A stretch of DNA of 64,000 bases from Bacillota bacterium (GCA_012842395.1 DUSX01000004.1:124001-188000); one strand, 5' to 3'. Shown: positions 44,044 through 57,202, counted from the first letter of the stretch. The notes: generated from the sequence alone by a model not told the origin. Numbers and translations: made by a program.

Positions 44044-44757
44044 CTACTCTGAGGAGTTTTCCTTCAGAAACACACACTCTCTGGACAACAGGCACCCATC
44101 GCACCTGGGTTTCTGCGGCCTGCACCGGCGCCGCCCGTGGGTGATCATGTTGACGTGCAGCGGGTAAACCAGCTCGGACGGGACCACAGAGCCCAAGATC
44201 GCGTGGGCGCGGTCAGCATCGCACCCCTTGGGAATGAGGCCGAGCCGCCGCGCCACGCGGAGGACGTGCGTGTCCACGGGAAAGACAGGCATCCCGCACC
44301 CGAAAAGCAACGTGCAGGCAGCGGTCTTTGGCCCCACGCCGTCGAAGGACATCAAGTAGCCACGCGCCGCGTCCGGATCGAGACCCGAGAGAAACCCCAA
44401 GGAAGTGCTTCCGCGCTCGCGGTGCAGGCGCTCTAGAATCCGCTTTATCCGAGCGGCTTTCACACCGGCAAGCCCGCCCGTCTTTATCGCGTCCGCAACC
44501 TGCGCGACGTCGGCCGTCCTGACCTCGTCCCACGACGGAAACCTCTCCTTCAGACGTCGGAACGCCCTCGCAGAGTTGGTGTCGGATGTGTTCTGCGAGA
44601 GGACCGTGGCCACGAGAGCGTCCAACGGGTCCTCCCGGCGGGGACGAGGCGCGCCGTACATTTGCGTCAAGAGTTTCGCGATTCGCCGTATGCACCGCCT
44701 GAGCCCCCGAGCGTCCGCTGCGGTGGCATGACGCACCGGCATGGAGGATGTCCCCAT
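44044..44757 (-). CDS. nth: Endonuclease III family DNA glycosylase/AP lyase
   Basis: 237 aa. DALVATVLSQNTSD near the N-terminus, HhH motif SFDGVGPKTAACTLLF with the catalytic Lys, catalytic Asp in FPVDTHVLRVARRLG, and a complete [4Fe-4S] site C-x6-C-x2-C-x5-C (CRPQKPRCDGCLLSREC). Excises oxidised pyrimidines. ATG 44757 lies just after the valS stop (44765), so transcription is shared with valS. Some Bacillota Nth homologues have other substrates; this is not decided here. Confidence 0.93.
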   Translation of the reverse strand: MGTSSMPVRHATAADARGLRRCIRRIAKLLTQMYGAPRPRREDPLDALVATVLSQNTSDTNSARAFRRLKERFPSWDEVRTADVAQVADAIKTGGLAGVKAARIKRILERLHRERGSTSLGFLSGLDPDAARGYLMSFDGVGPKTAACTLLFGCGMPVFPVDTHVLRVARRLGLIPKGCDADRAHAILGSVVPSELVYPLHVNMITHGRRRCRPQKPRCDGCLLSRECVFLKENSSE

Positions 44758-44764
44758 CACACCC

Positions 44765-47416
<2,652 letters not shown>

Positions 47417-47702
47417 CTCGAGTTCAGCCTCACTGTGAGTTCTCGCCAAGTCTCGCGCGGCAGCCTCCGTGGTTCTCGTGCCTGTATGCGGTGCCCGTGC
47501 CGCCTGGCCCGTTTCCCCACGTTTCGTTCCTCGTGTCGGCCTCGTTCCGAGCGGCCGGAGGCGAGAGGCGCCGCTCCCTCCTTTCCTCAGTCGTCGCCGT
47601 AACGGCTCCACGATCCTGGCTAGGCCGTCCGGCACGTCATTCGTCACTCATCACTCACGACCCACCCACGCGAAAAGAGACGAAGGCTCGTGCGGCCACA
47701 CT

Positions 47703-47739
47703 AGAAAGCCCCTTTCGCCATCCAAGGACGAAAGGGGCC
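47703..47739 (-). terminator. T-box attenuator hairpin
   Basis: Stem GCCCCTTTCG (47738-47729) with CGAAAGGGGC (47717-47708) and a TTTCT run, immediately after the T-box motif. It is the terminator form that competes with the T-box antiterminator. Confidence 0.85.
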
Positions 47740-48057
47740 AACCTTCGCGGTACCACCTTGATTCCTGCCCTCCGCGCAAAGGCGCCTCGTACGGCGCAAG
47801 CGACAGACACGCAGGCGCTCTACAGCTATAACGGGCTCCCCGTCGAGGCCTACTAGGCGCCGGCGCCGCACTTCCCCGCCGCCGGCCATCTCCCCGCGAC
47901 GGCACTGGGCGCCTCACCGTTTCAGCCTCGATGCTCCGGAGCGACCTTCGGCGCGGCCCTCGCTCGGGCGACCTTCCAGCCGGTGGGCCCCCCTCTCTCT
48001 GAGCAGTGCCGCCCTACTCCTCTCCATCAACGCAGGCGTTCTGTGTCGTGTTGTGTT
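47703..48057 (-). ncRNA. T-box leader of valS
   Basis: The minus strand contains the T-box core GGTGGTACCGCG (47757-47746), which pairs with the uncharged tRNA acceptor end, followed by the attenuator hairpin. Towards its 5' end it has GATGGAGAGGAGTA (about 48015-48028), typical of the stem I base. Length about 355 nt. A valine specifier (a GTC at 47900-47898 is a candidate) could not be placed with certainty. With a promoter at 48064-48092 it should raise valS expression when tRNA-Val is uncharged. Confidence 0.88.
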
Positions 48058-48063
48058 GCTTGT

Positions 48064-48092
48064 ATCATACATCGCATCCCAAGGTTCGTCAA
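48064..48092 (-). promoter_or_regulatory. Sigma-A-type promoter of the valS transcript
   Basis: Minus strand TTGACG (48092-48087) and TATGAT (48069-48064) with a 17-bp spacer; one mismatch in each element. It lies directly upstream of the T-box leader. Confidence 0.85.
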
Positions 48093-48156
48093 GGTCCCGG
48101 ATGGACCGGGCACATCAGGGAGCCCACAGCTGCGGGCGGCAAAGCTTGGAGAGACA

Positions 48157-48819
48157 TCAGCCTTTCATGTGGCTCACGATCTCCCAGTACATCCGGAGGC
48201 GCGCCGCGAAGCCTTCCAGCCGCCCGCGCTTCTCCTCCTTCATCACCTGCGAGACTCCGTGCAAGGTCACGCGCTTGACTCTCGCACCCCGCGAAGCAAG
48301 GTGCTTGTTGAGGACGACCTCGATCCCGAACCGGGCTCCTTCCATGGGGATATCCCTCACAAGCGCCGCCCTCACCGCGCGCTGCCCGGACAACCCCGGG
48401 GTGAGCTTCTGCGCAAGCGTGGTCGAGCTCCTTCCGCCTGAGAACACGCCCAGCGTGGCATCGGCCTCGCCCAAAACCACCGGGCGTATCAGCTCATCTA
48501 CGTGGTCCGGAGTGAGCCCAACGAGGTCAGCGTCGATGAACGCCACGACCTCAGCTGCCGTCGCATCGAGCCCTGCCTTCATCGCCCCGCCCTTTCCCAC
48601 GTTGCGTTCGAGCTCAATCACCCTCACGCCAAACGACCGGGCAGTCTCGGCAGTGCCGTCGGTCGACCCATCGCTCACAACGATGACCTCCGAGACATAC
48701 CTCGCCCTGGTTACTGCCGAAATGACTGGGCCGATGCGGGACGCTTCGTTGTACGCAGGTATGATCACCGCGACGCTCGCCGTCTTCCGCACGTCCTGCA
48801 TGACGTCCTGCATGTCCAC
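48157..48819 (-). CDS. Family 2 glycosyltransferase
   Basis: 220 aa. GT-A fold with VAVIIPAYNEASRIGPVISAV at the N-terminus, VSDGSTDGTAE and DADLVGLTPDHVDE (the DxD), consistent with the DPM/GT2 group acting on nucleotide sugars. No membrane segment is apparent, unlike polyprenyl-phosphate glycosyltransferases. GTG 48819 has GGAGG 6 nt upstream; the N-terminus holds a tandem repeat MQDVMQDV. Substrate unknown. 32 nt after ispG. Confidence 0.82.
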   Translation of the reverse strand: MDMQDVMQDVRKTASVAVIIPAYNEASRIGPVISAVTRARYVSEVIVVSDGSTDGTAETARSFGVRVIELERNVGKGGAMKAGLDATAAEVVAFIDADLVGLTPDHVDELIRPVVLGEADATLGVFSGGRSSTTLAQKLTPGLSGQRAVRAALVRDIPMEGARFGIEVVLNKHLASRGARVKRVTLHGVSQVMKEEKRGRLEGFAARLRMYWEIVSHMKG

Positions 48820-48851
48820 GCCAATCCTCCGGTCGCGCGCCCAGGCGCGCC

Positions 48852-49922
48852 TCAGTCTCGCTCCCTTTGGGTGAGCTTGAATATCTCTTCGACGAGCCTG
48901 GACACGATCTCGTCGTGGGGCACCCGCGCAACCGGCTTCCCGTGGGAGAAGAGAAGACCGGCGCCCTCGCCCAAGGCGACCCCGACGTCAGCCTCACGCG
49001 CTTCGCCGGGCCCGTTGACCTCGCAGCCCATAACCGCAACTCTAAGAGGAGCGTCGATTGCCGCCACCCTTGCCTCAACCTCGCGGACCATGCGCAACAA
49101 ATCCCCGTGGCACCGGCCGCAGGTGGGACAGGATACCACCTCCACGCCGAACCGGCGGACCCCCACGGACGAGAGAATGTCCCTCGCGACCCTCACTTCC
49201 TCCTCGGGCTCCGCGGTGAGGGAGACGCGGATCGTGTCGCCGATCCCCTCCAGCAGCAGCGCGCCGATGGCCACGGCGCTCTTGATCGTGCCCGACCTCG
49301 GGCTGCCAGCCTCGGTGAGGCCAACGTGGAGCGGATAGTCGGTCTCCCTCGAGATGGCCTCGTACGCTTGCACAGTGGTGGCCACGTCGGAGGCCTTTAT
49401 GGATACGACGATGTCGCCGAACCCCTCGTCCTCGAGCAGGGCCGCGTTCCGCTTCGCGCTCTCCACCAATGCCTCCGCGCAGGGCGCCCCGTATCTTGCG
49501 AGCAAGTCCCTCTCGAGCGACCCCGCGTTCACGCCTACCCTGATGGGCACGCCTCGCTCTTTCGCAGCCCTCGCGACCTCCCTGACCCTCTCCCTGCCCC
49601 CGATGTTGCCCGGGTTTATGCGCAGCTTGTCGGCACCAGCGGCCAGCGCCGCGAGGGCCAACCTGTAGTCGAAATGAATGTCCGCCACGAGAGGCAGCGG
49701 CGATCTCCTCTTTATCTCCGCAAACGCCTCTGCCGCAGCGGCATCGGGGATCGCGCACCGTGCGATCTCGCAGCCCGCCTCCGCGAGGCTGTGCAGCTGG
49801 CGCACGGTCGCCTCCACGTCACGGGTATCGGTCTTCGTCATCGACTGCACCGTGACGGGCGCGCCTGCGCCGATCCTGATGCCGCCCACCACGACCCCTC
49901 GGCTTTTCCGTCTCTCCAACAT
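48852..49922 (-). CDS. ispG: 4-hydroxy-3-methylbut-2-enyl diphosphate synthase (IspG/GcpE)
   Basis: 356 aa. Reduces MEcPP in the methylerythritol phosphate pathway to isoprenoids. TIM-barrel N-terminal motifs (VQSMTKTDTRDVEATV, VADIHFDYRLAL, RINPGNIGG) and the C-terminal [4Fe-4S] site SCPTCGRC plus MGCEVNGPGEA. ATG start. Downstream of dxr and rseP, as usual. A 156-bp gap to rseP (49923-50078) has nothing recognisable. Confidence 0.97.
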   Translation of the reverse strand: MLERRKSRGVVVGGIRIGAGAPVTVQSMTKTDTRDVEATVRQLHSLAEAGCEIARCAIPDAAAAEAFAEIKRRSPLPLVADIHFDYRLALAALAAGADKLRINPGNIGGRERVREVARAAKERGVPIRVGVNAGSLERDLLARYGAPCAEALVESAKRNAALLEDEGFGDIVVSIKASDVATTVQAYEAISRETDYPLHVGLTEAGSPRSGTIKSAVAIGALLLEGIGDTIRVSLTAEPEEEVRVARDILSSVGVRRFGVEVVSCPTCGRCHGDLLRMVREVEARVAAIDAPLRVAVMGCEVNGPGEAREADVGVALGEGAGLLFSHGKPVARVPHDEIVSRLVEEIFKLTQRERD

Positions 49923-50078
49923 CTATCGCCAAGCCCCCACGCCATCCCCTGTCATTCGCGGCGGCGACTCAAGCGCACCCTGTGGTGCGGCCGCTGCACG
50001 GCCACCGCAGCCAGGTGGATCCGCACGCCCCAGGCTGTGTGCCGAATCACCACGGCGACGCCGCGCCTCGACCGCAGC

Positions 50079-51137
50079 CTACCCTAGCCGCGTGCCGAGC
50101 CGCGCGATGTCCGAGAACGTCGCGAACGCGATCAGCAACGCCAGGATGGCCATGCCGACCATTCGTGCGAACGCTTCCTGCTCCTCGTTGAGCGGCCGCC
50201 TCCGCAGCGCCTCGATACCTAGAAGCACGATCCAACCGCCGTCCAAGACCGGTATCGGAAGGAGGTTGAGGAGCCCGAGGTTCACGTTGAGAAGCGCCGC
50301 CAGATACAAGAGGTTCACCATTCCAAGCCGGGCTGTCTGGCTCACAGCTTGCGCTATGCCGATCGGTCCCGCCACCTCAGGCTTCACCCGTCCCGTGATC
50401 ATCCGGCCCAGCATTACGAGCAGGCCTTTTGAGATGTCCACGGTGAACGTCGCCCCGGCGCGAAGCGCACGGAACACGCTGGCTCGCTGCCACGGCTCCG
50501 AGAGCAACACTCCGATCATGCCCTGGCCTGTCTCAGGATCCTTGGACGGCGTCACCTGGAGCGTCACCCGCGCCCCATCGCGCTCAACCGTGATGTCGAT
50601 GGGTTTCCCCGGGTTGGCCGAGATAGCGTCCCTGACCTCTGCCACCGTCTCAGTGGCGGTCCCTCCCACCGCCACCACCTTGTCGCCTGCCCGCAGGCCC
50701 GCGGCTTGGGCAGGCATGCCCGGGTACACCTCGGACACAACCGCCACTGGAACGCCCGCCGCCACAAAGACCACACTGAAAAGGAGGAAGGCCATCACGA
50801 AGTTCATGAACGGGCCGGCAAGGATCGTCGCTATCCTCCATCTGAGAGGTTTCGCCCTGAAGCTCCTGGGGTCGCTCGCGTCCACATCGTCTTGGGGGTC
50901 GTCAGGGCGGTCCAGGCCAGCGAACTTCACAAAGGCGCCGAGAGGCAGCGCCCGCAGGGAATACGCTGTCTCACCGCGCTTCCTCCGCCACACCAACGGG
51001 CCGAAGCCCACGGCGAACTCGTACACTTTCACCCCCGCGGCCTTGCCTACGATGAAATGTCCGAGCTCGTGGGACAAGGCAAATGTCGCGAAGACAAATG
51101 CAAATGCGACCACCGTAACGACAACGGTTTCAACCAC
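50079..51137 (-). CDS. rseP: Site-2 protease RseP/RasP
   Basis: 352 aa. Zn site SHELGH (22-27), GPFMNFVMAF, PDZ domain (about 120-200), and IPVLDGGWIV near the C-terminus. Intramembrane cleavage of anti-sigma factors and remnant signal peptides. GTG 51137 with GGAGG about 8 nt upstream, overlapping the dxr 3' end. Standard dxr-rseP-ispG order. Confidence 0.96.
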   Translation of the reverse strand: MVETVVVTVVAFAFVFATFALSHELGHFIVGKAAGVKVYEFAVGFGPLVWRRKRGETAYSLRALPLGAFVKFAGLDRPDDPQDDVDASDPRSFRAKPLRWRIATILAGPFMNFVMAFLLFSVVFVAAGVPVAVVSEVYPGMPAQAAGLRAGDKVVAVGGTATETVAEVRDAISANPGKPIDITVERDGARVTLQVTPSKDPETGQGMIGVLLSEPWQRASVFRALRAGATFTVDISKGLLVMLGRMITGRVKPEVAGPIGIAQAVSQTARLGMVNLLYLAALLNVNLGLLNLLPIPVLDGGWIVLLGIEALRRRPLNEEQEAFARMVGMAILALLIAFATFSDIARLGTRLG

Positions 51138-52323
51138 TGAAGCGTCCTCCTCTTTCAGCCACACGCCGCGTCACACGCCGTGCGACATGCTCCCTTGCCC
51201 ACCTGTCGGCTTCGAGGACGTCCTCGATCGTCCGCGGCTCTACGGGGTCGCAGCTCGCCATGGCATCCTCCACCAGAGCGGGGATGTCCATAAAGCCGAT
51301 CCGGCCCTCCAGGAAGAACCTGACTGCCTCCTCATTGGCCGCACTCAAGACGCAAGGAACCGTCCGGCCCGCGCGTATCGCTTCGTATCCCAAACGCAAC
51401 GCGGGAAACCTCCTCACATCCGGAGGCTCGAAGGTCAAGGCGCCGAGCCGGGCCACGTCGAGCGTCTTCGCGCGGCTAGCCCCGCGGGCAGGGTATGTAA
51501 GGGCGTATTGGATGGGGAGCCTCATGTCGGGCGGGCCGAGTTGGGCGATGATCGACCCGTCCACAAGCTCCACCATCGAGTGCACGATGCTCTGGGGATG
51601 GATCACAACGTCGATCCTGTCAGGATCCACGCCGAAGAGCCACCTCGCCTCGATGACCTCAAGGGCCTTGTTCATCAGCGTCGCCGAGTCGACGGTGATC
51701 TTCGCGCCCATGGACCACGTGGGGTGACGGAGGGCCTGCTCCGGTCGGACATTCGCCAGCTCGCCTTCATCAAGCGTGCGGAACGGCCCGCCTGACGCGG
51801 TGAGGATGAGCCTCGCCACCTCGGAGGCGTCGCGTCCGGCGAGGCACTGGAATATGGCAGAGTGCTCGCTGTCCACTGGGACGATCCTCGCCCCGTGACT
51901 CGCGGCCTGCTCCATGACAAGCCTGCCCGCGGCCACGAGGGTTTCCTTGTTGGCCAGTGCTACGGTCTTGCCCAGTGCAACAGCGGCTAAGGTCGGCACG
52001 AGCCCCGCGATGCCCACGATGGCCGACAGCACCACATCTGCCTCCGGATGCGTGGCAACACGCTCCGCCGCTCGCGGGCCGGAGACGACCTCAACATGAA
52101 AACCGCCGCCGCGAAGCCGCTCCCGCAGCGCCCGGGCGGCGTCCTCGTCCACCACGCCGACGATGGACGGCGTCCACCGCCTGATCTGCGTCTCGAGCAG
52201 ATCGATATTCTGCCCTGCGGCCAGCCCCACCACCCGCACGAAGTCGCCGAGCCACCCTGCGACCTCCAGAGCTTGGGTGCCGATGGACCCAGTGGACCCC
52301 AGGACCGCGAGACCACGTTGCAA
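51130..52323 (-). CDS. dxr: 1-deoxy-D-xylulose 5-phosphate reductoisomerase
   Basis: 397 aa. NADPH-binding GSTGSIGTQALEV, metal/substrate motifs PVDSEHSAIFQCL and SATLMNKALEVIEA, C-terminal helical domain. Makes MEP, the committed step of the MEP route. TTG start at 52323 with AAGGGAGTGGGG upstream. Confidence 0.97.
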   Translation of the reverse strand: MQRGLAVLGSTGSIGTQALEVAGWLGDFVRVVGLAAGQNIDLLETQIRRWTPSIVGVVDEDAARALRERLRGGGFHVEVVSGPRAAERVATHPEADVVLSAIVGIAGLVPTLAAVALGKTVALANKETLVAAGRLVMEQAASHGARIVPVDSEHSAIFQCLAGRDASEVARLILTASGGPFRTLDEGELANVRPEQALRHPTWSMGAKITVDSATLMNKALEVIEARWLFGVDPDRIDVVIHPQSIVHSMVELVDGSIIAQLGPPDMRLPIQYALTYPARGASRAKTLDVARLGALTFEPPDVRRFPALRLGYEAIRAGRTVPCVLSAANEEAVRFFLEGRIGFMDIPALVEDAMASCDPVEPRTIEDVLEADRWAREHVARRVTRRVAERGGRFSG

Positions 52324-52505
52324 TTACCCCACTCCCTTGCGCGCGGGAGGTGCCTCGCCCCTTTATCGCCGAACTGCGCCCGGACGAACACCCGGCCCGA
52401 GCGGCCAAAACCGGCTCCAAACCGCCGCCTCGCCCGCACATTGACGGCGGCAAGCCGTCTCTTTCCGCGCTCGCACGATGCTCGCGACGTGCGACTGCTT
52501 TGACG

Positions 52506-53558
52506 TCATTCCTTGGGCGTGAGCGGTAACAAGCCTCCGCGCGCTATCGCCTTGACTATGATAACGATCAACGGGCCGATTATTATCCCGCTCGCTCCGA
52601 AAAGGCGCATCCCTACGTACACAGACACGAGGATCGCGAGAGGGTGGACTCCCACGTTGGCGCCGACCACTCTCGGCTCCGCGCCCTTGCGCAGCAGAAA
52701 CTGCACGGCCATCAGCGCCGCTATGACCACGGTCTCGAAGAGCCGCCTCTTGAAGAGATAGTATGCGATCATCGGCACGTAGAGCGTGCCTGGCCCCACC
52801 ACCGGGATGAGGTCGAGGATGCCGCAAATGATGCCAAGGAGCCACGCGTACCCGGTGCCGGCGATGCTGAACCCGACGATACTCACCACGGTGGTGATCA
52901 TGATCAGGATCAACTGCGCCCTTATGAACCCCAGAGCCGCTGTCATCACCTCGGCCCTCATGGCCTTCGCCTTCTCGCGCCACCTGACGGGGGTCAGGCT
53001 CACAAGGAAGTCAGATATCTCTTTCTTGTCGCGGCTCATGAAGAAGGCCGCGAAGAAGCTCACGACAAGGACGACCCCGATGTTGGGAAGCGCGGTGACG
53101 ATCCCCGTTACTCTTGCCAAGATGGCCTCGATAGCGAGGTACAGCCTGTACTGGTTGTTCCTTATAGCCTCGATCACGGGCGCGGGAAGCTCGCGGTAAA
53201 ACCTCTCCACGTCCTGCACGATCCTTGAGAGCATCTCTTCAAGGCTGACGTTGTACATGGGCAAGGCTCGCGAGAGCTCCTGGATTTCCAGGTAGATCCG
53301 GGAAACGCCCACGACGATGACAACACCGAGCACCATCACGAGGAGGCAAAGCATAAGCAAGACCGCGCCGCCCCTCGACAGCCTCGTCCGTCTCACGAGA
53401 AACTCGACCGGCGGGTCGATGATCGCCGCGATCACGAAGGCGATGATGAACGGCACGAAATACGTCAGCACGTATTTCACTATGAGGAAACACCCGACAA
53501 GGACAGCACCCCACGCGAGGAAATGCTTCCATGTCGCCGAAAGCCCGTGCAACCCCAA
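52506..53558 (-). CDS. AI-2E family transporter, likely sporulation protein YtvI-type
   Basis: 350 aa. About eight membrane segments in two groups (17-90 and 150-345) separated by a hydrophilic loop of about 60 aa that holds an amphipathic helix (ELSRALPMYNVSLEEMLSRIVQDVERFYREL). The later hallmark is GICGILDLIPVVGPGTLYVP. Length and profile match the YtvI sporulation branch of the AI-2E superfamily (TIGR02872); transport substrate unknown. TTG 53558, with alternative starts a few codons in. Between cdsA and dxr, which is unusual in my experience. Confidence 0.78.
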   Translation of the reverse strand: MGLHGLSATWKHFLAWGAVLVGCFLIVKYVLTYFVPFIIAFVIAAIIDPPVEFLVRRTRLSRGGAVLLMLCLLVMVLGVVIVVGVSRIYLEIQELSRALPMYNVSLEEMLSRIVQDVERFYRELPAPVIEAIRNNQYRLYLAIEAILARVTGIVTALPNIGVVLVVSFFAAFFMSRDKKEISDFLVSLTPVRWREKAKAMRAEVMTAALGFIRAQLILIMITTVVSIVGFSIAGTGYAWLLGIICGILDLIPVVGPGTLYVPMIAYYLFKRRLFETVVIAALMAVQFLLRKGAEPRVVGANVGVHPLAILVSVYVGMRLFGASGIIIGPLIVIIVKAIARGGLLPLTPKE

Positions 53559-53646
53559 TCACCCCGTAGCTCCGTCGTTTGGAAGACGAGGGAGGGCGCC
53601 AGCAGCGGAGCACCTCCAGACCGTCGCTCGAGGCCTCGCACATGAC

Positions 53647-54465
53647 TCACATATGAAAAGCCGTTACGTAATAGTACGCTACGGGAATAGCAAACAACAC
53701 ACTGTCAATTCTGTCAAGCACGCCGCCGTGCCCTGGCAAGAAGGTGCCTGAATCCTTCACGTGAGCGTTCCGTTTCATGGCGGACTCAGCAAGGTCCCCT
53801 GCTTGGCCGGCCAGCCCAACCGCTAGGGAAAGCGCCACCGCGTGCGCGGTCGGCACCTGGGGCCACCACCCGAGGGCCACCCCGAGCGCCCTCGCTCCCA
53901 CGCCCACGCACACTCCCGCCGCGAGGCCTGCCAGAGCGCCTTCCACGCTCTTGTTGGGACTCACTTCCGGCATGAGCTTGTGCCTTCCGAACGCGCTTCC
54001 GACAAAGTATGCCCCGATGTCGTTGGCCCAGACGGTCAGGAGGACGGTCATGACATGCCCAAGGCCGGCCGACGCCCCGCCCACCTCTCGCAAGAGAAGG
54101 ATGAGGCCCACAGCCCACCCGATGTAGGCCGCGCCGAACACTGTCACGGCCGGGTTTGCAATTGCCGACTCGCGTCCAAGCTCAAGGGTCTGAAAGACAA
54201 GGCTCGCTATCACCATCCCGGCCAGGACCGCCCCGACCGCTATGCTCGAACCCGTGTAGCCTGCGGCAGCAAACGCCACCACTCCCAAGACCCCCACGGC
54301 TCGCGCCGGCTTGAGGCCCGCGGACCTGGCAAGCCTGTAAAACTCCAGAACGCCCCAGATGCCCACGGCCACGACCATCAACGCGAGCCACGGCCCGCCC
54401 ACCACGACTACGGCCACCACCACCGGCACCGCGATGAGCGCGCTCAAGACCCTCTCCCGCACCAT
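53647..54465 (-). CDS. cdsA: Phosphatidate cytidylyltransferase
   Basis: 272 aa, about seven membrane segments. C-terminal CDP-alcohol signature SAMKRNAHVKDSGTFLPGHGGVLDRIDSVLF. Makes CDP-diacylglycerol for phospholipid synthesis. ATG 54465 with GGAGGATGGC upstream. Adjacent to uppS, the usual order. Confidence 0.96.
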   Translation of the reverse strand: MVRERVLSALIAVPVVVAVVVVGGPWLALMVVAVGIWGVLEFYRLARSAGLKPARAVGVLGVVAFAAAGYTGSSIAVGAVLAGMVIASLVFQTLELGRESAIANPAVTVFGAAYIGWAVGLILLLREVGGASAGLGHVMTVLLTVWANDIGAYFVGSAFGRHKLMPEVSPNKSVEGALAGLAAGVCVGVGARALGVALGWWPQVPTAHAVALSLAVGLAGQAGDLAESAMKRNAHVKDSGTFLPGHGGVLDRIDSVLFAIPVAYYYVTAFHM

Positions 54466-54490
54466 GCCATCCTCCTTCCACGGCGCATCC

Positions 54491-55312
54491 CTAGATGCCC
54501 CCGAATCTGCGAGCGCGGGCTTCGTACGCCCGAATGGCCTTCACGAACTCGTGCCGGGTGAAATCTGGCCACAGCACCGGGGTTACGTACAACTCAGCGT
54601 ACGCAACCTGCCAAAGGAGGAAGTTGGAGATCCGCATCTCTCCTCCCGTCCTAATGAGCAAGTCAGGGTCAGGCAAGCCGGCAGTGTACAGCCGGGACTC
54701 AAGGGCACGCCCATCGATGTCGCTTGGGTCGAGAAGCCCTGAGGCGACTTCCTCGGCCAATCGCCTCGCTGCCCTGACGATTTCGTCGCGCCCGCCATAG
54801 TTGATGGCAAGGTTCACGAGAATGCCGCCGCTCTGCCTGGTCGCGTCCTCGACGTGCTCTATCGCGCGCACCACCTTTGGGGGCAACCCTTCCCGAGCTC
54901 CGATCACGCGAATGCGCGCACCGAAATCAATGAGGGCCTCGAGCCTCTTCTCGAACATCTCCACGAGGAGATTCATCAGGTTGTCCACTTCCTCCGCGGG
55001 GCGCTTCCAGTTTTCCGTGGAGAAAACGTACAGCGTCACGATCTCGATGCCCGTTTCGGAGGCGGCCCTCACCACATCTTCAGCTCTCTCCGCGCCGGCC
55101 CTATGCCCTGCCCACCTCGGGAGATTGCGTCTCGTCGCCCACCTGCCATTTCCATCCATGATGATCGCTACGTGCCGGGGCGGCCCGCCGGCTTGGCCCG
55201 TACAAGGCGGGCAGCCTGCCTCCTCGAGCGCTTCGCATGTGCCCCGCACTTCCTGATCCGTCGCATCAACTCGGACACGAGTCACAAGAGGCGTCACTCC
55301 CCCCGAAACCAC
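54491..55312 (-). CDS. uppS: Undecaprenyl diphosphate synthase (cis-prenyltransferase)
   Basis: 273 aa. HVAIIMDGNGRWATRR (about 47-62) with the catalytic Asp, then VTLYVFSTENWKRP, LAINYGGRDEIVRAARRLAEEV, and RTGGEMRISNFLLWQVAYAELYVTPVLWPDF. Makes the lipid carrier for peptidoglycan. The first about 45 residues before the fold are family-untypical. GTG 55312, GGAG 10 nt upstream. Confidence 0.95.
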   Translation of the reverse strand: MVSGGVTPLVTRVRVDATDQEVRGTCEALEEAGCPPCTGQAGGPPRHVAIIMDGNGRWATRRNLPRWAGHRAGAERAEDVVRAASETGIEIVTLYVFSTENWKRPAEEVDNLMNLLVEMFEKRLEALIDFGARIRVIGAREGLPPKVVRAIEHVEDATRQSGGILVNLAINYGGRDEIVRAARRLAEEVASGLLDPSDIDGRALESRLYTAGLPDPDLLIRTGGEMRISNFLLWQVAYAELYVTPVLWPDFTRHEFVKAIRAYEARARRFGGI

Positions 55313-55348
55313 TTCAAGGGTTCTCCAGGTTTTCTCCTTCGGAAAGGC

Positions 55349-55387
55349 GTCAAGGGGAGGGCCACCTCGCTGCGACCTCCCCTTGAC
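55349..55387 (-). terminator. Hairpin between ferredoxin and uppS
   Basis: 12-bp perfect stem GTCAAGGGGAGG/CCTCCCCTTGAC with a 15-nt loop. On the minus strand it is followed by GCCTTTCC, a poor T-run. It may give partial termination after the ferredoxin gene or protect the mRNA end. Confidence 0.5.
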
Positions 55388-55405
55388 CGTGTATCCCTGC
55401 GGGAT

Positions 55406-55579
55406 TCACTCCTCTTCCACTATCGCGCCCGAGGAGCACTCCTCAGCGCACATACCGCAGTCAGTGCAGACCTCAGGGTCAATCACAAACTTGTCCTCTC
55501 CCTCGCTAATCGCCTCAAAGGGGCACACTTCTGCGCATGAACCGCACTTCGTGCAGTCATCAGTGATCACGTGGGGCAA
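55406..55579 (-). CDS. 2[4Fe-4S] ferredoxin
   Basis: 57 aa clostridial-type ferredoxin. The two cluster sets are Cys9-x2-Cys12-x2-Cys15-x3-Cys19 and Cys38-x2-Cys41-x2-Cys44-x3-Cys48; the first is followed by the usual Pro (CP), while the second is followed by Ser (ECSSGAI). TTG 55579 (GGAGG 8 nt upstream) fits the family N-terminus PHVITDDC; a GTG at 55588 is too close to the SD. Low-potential electron carrier, here in the frr-uppS gap. A likely partner of the Rnf, Nfn and Hyd systems in this window, though not proven. Confidence 0.93.
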   Translation of the reverse strand: MPHVITDDCTKCGSCAEVCPFEAISEGEDKFVIDPEVCTDCGMCAEECSSGAIVEEE

Positions 55580-55594
55580 CGCGGCCACCTCCCT

Positions 55595-56939
<1,345 letters not shown>

Positions 56940-56975
56940 CTAAGTATGTGGCCAAAAGTTCGCGCTCCCTTTCGA

Positions 56976-57158
56976 CGGAGGGGTGCTGCTCAGGGTTCCC
57001 GGTGTTGCCCTCCGGGGACGGCGCGCTTGCGGCGCTCCTCGCTCGAATTCGGCGCGCAAGCCTGCCGAATTCTCCACGCCCCGTCGTGCAAGCACCGACA
57101 ACCCTAGCGCCGTCAACAAAGGAGACGAAAACTTATGGTGCCATACTTAGAGCCTGTT
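56976..57158 (+). repeat. Dispersed intergenic repeat, copy B
   Basis: Same element as 9211-9394 but in the opposite orientation, in the 317-bp gap between tsf and pyrH. The inverted repeat GAATTCGGC (57045-57053) and GCCGAATTC (57064-57072) with a 10-nt loop is intact. It lies antisense to the tsf-pyrH transcript. Rest of the gap: nothing recognisable. Confidence 0.85.
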
Positions 57159-57202
57159 GCATGCCGTTCGCCCTGCCCGGTTGCAGACCTCGGTGAAGAT
57201 GG

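Noticed and set aside
49678-51795. Plus-strand open frame of about 700 codons opposite ispG, rseP and dxr
   Set aside because: Covers three clear minus-strand genes; Arg/Ser/Pro/Ala-rich composition of a shadow frame.
56948-57196. Small plus-strand ORF within repeat copy B (and its counterpart in copy A) as a conserved peptide
   Set aside because: Although the two copies are gap-free in this frame, substitutions are not concentrated at third positions, so there is no sign of coding selection.
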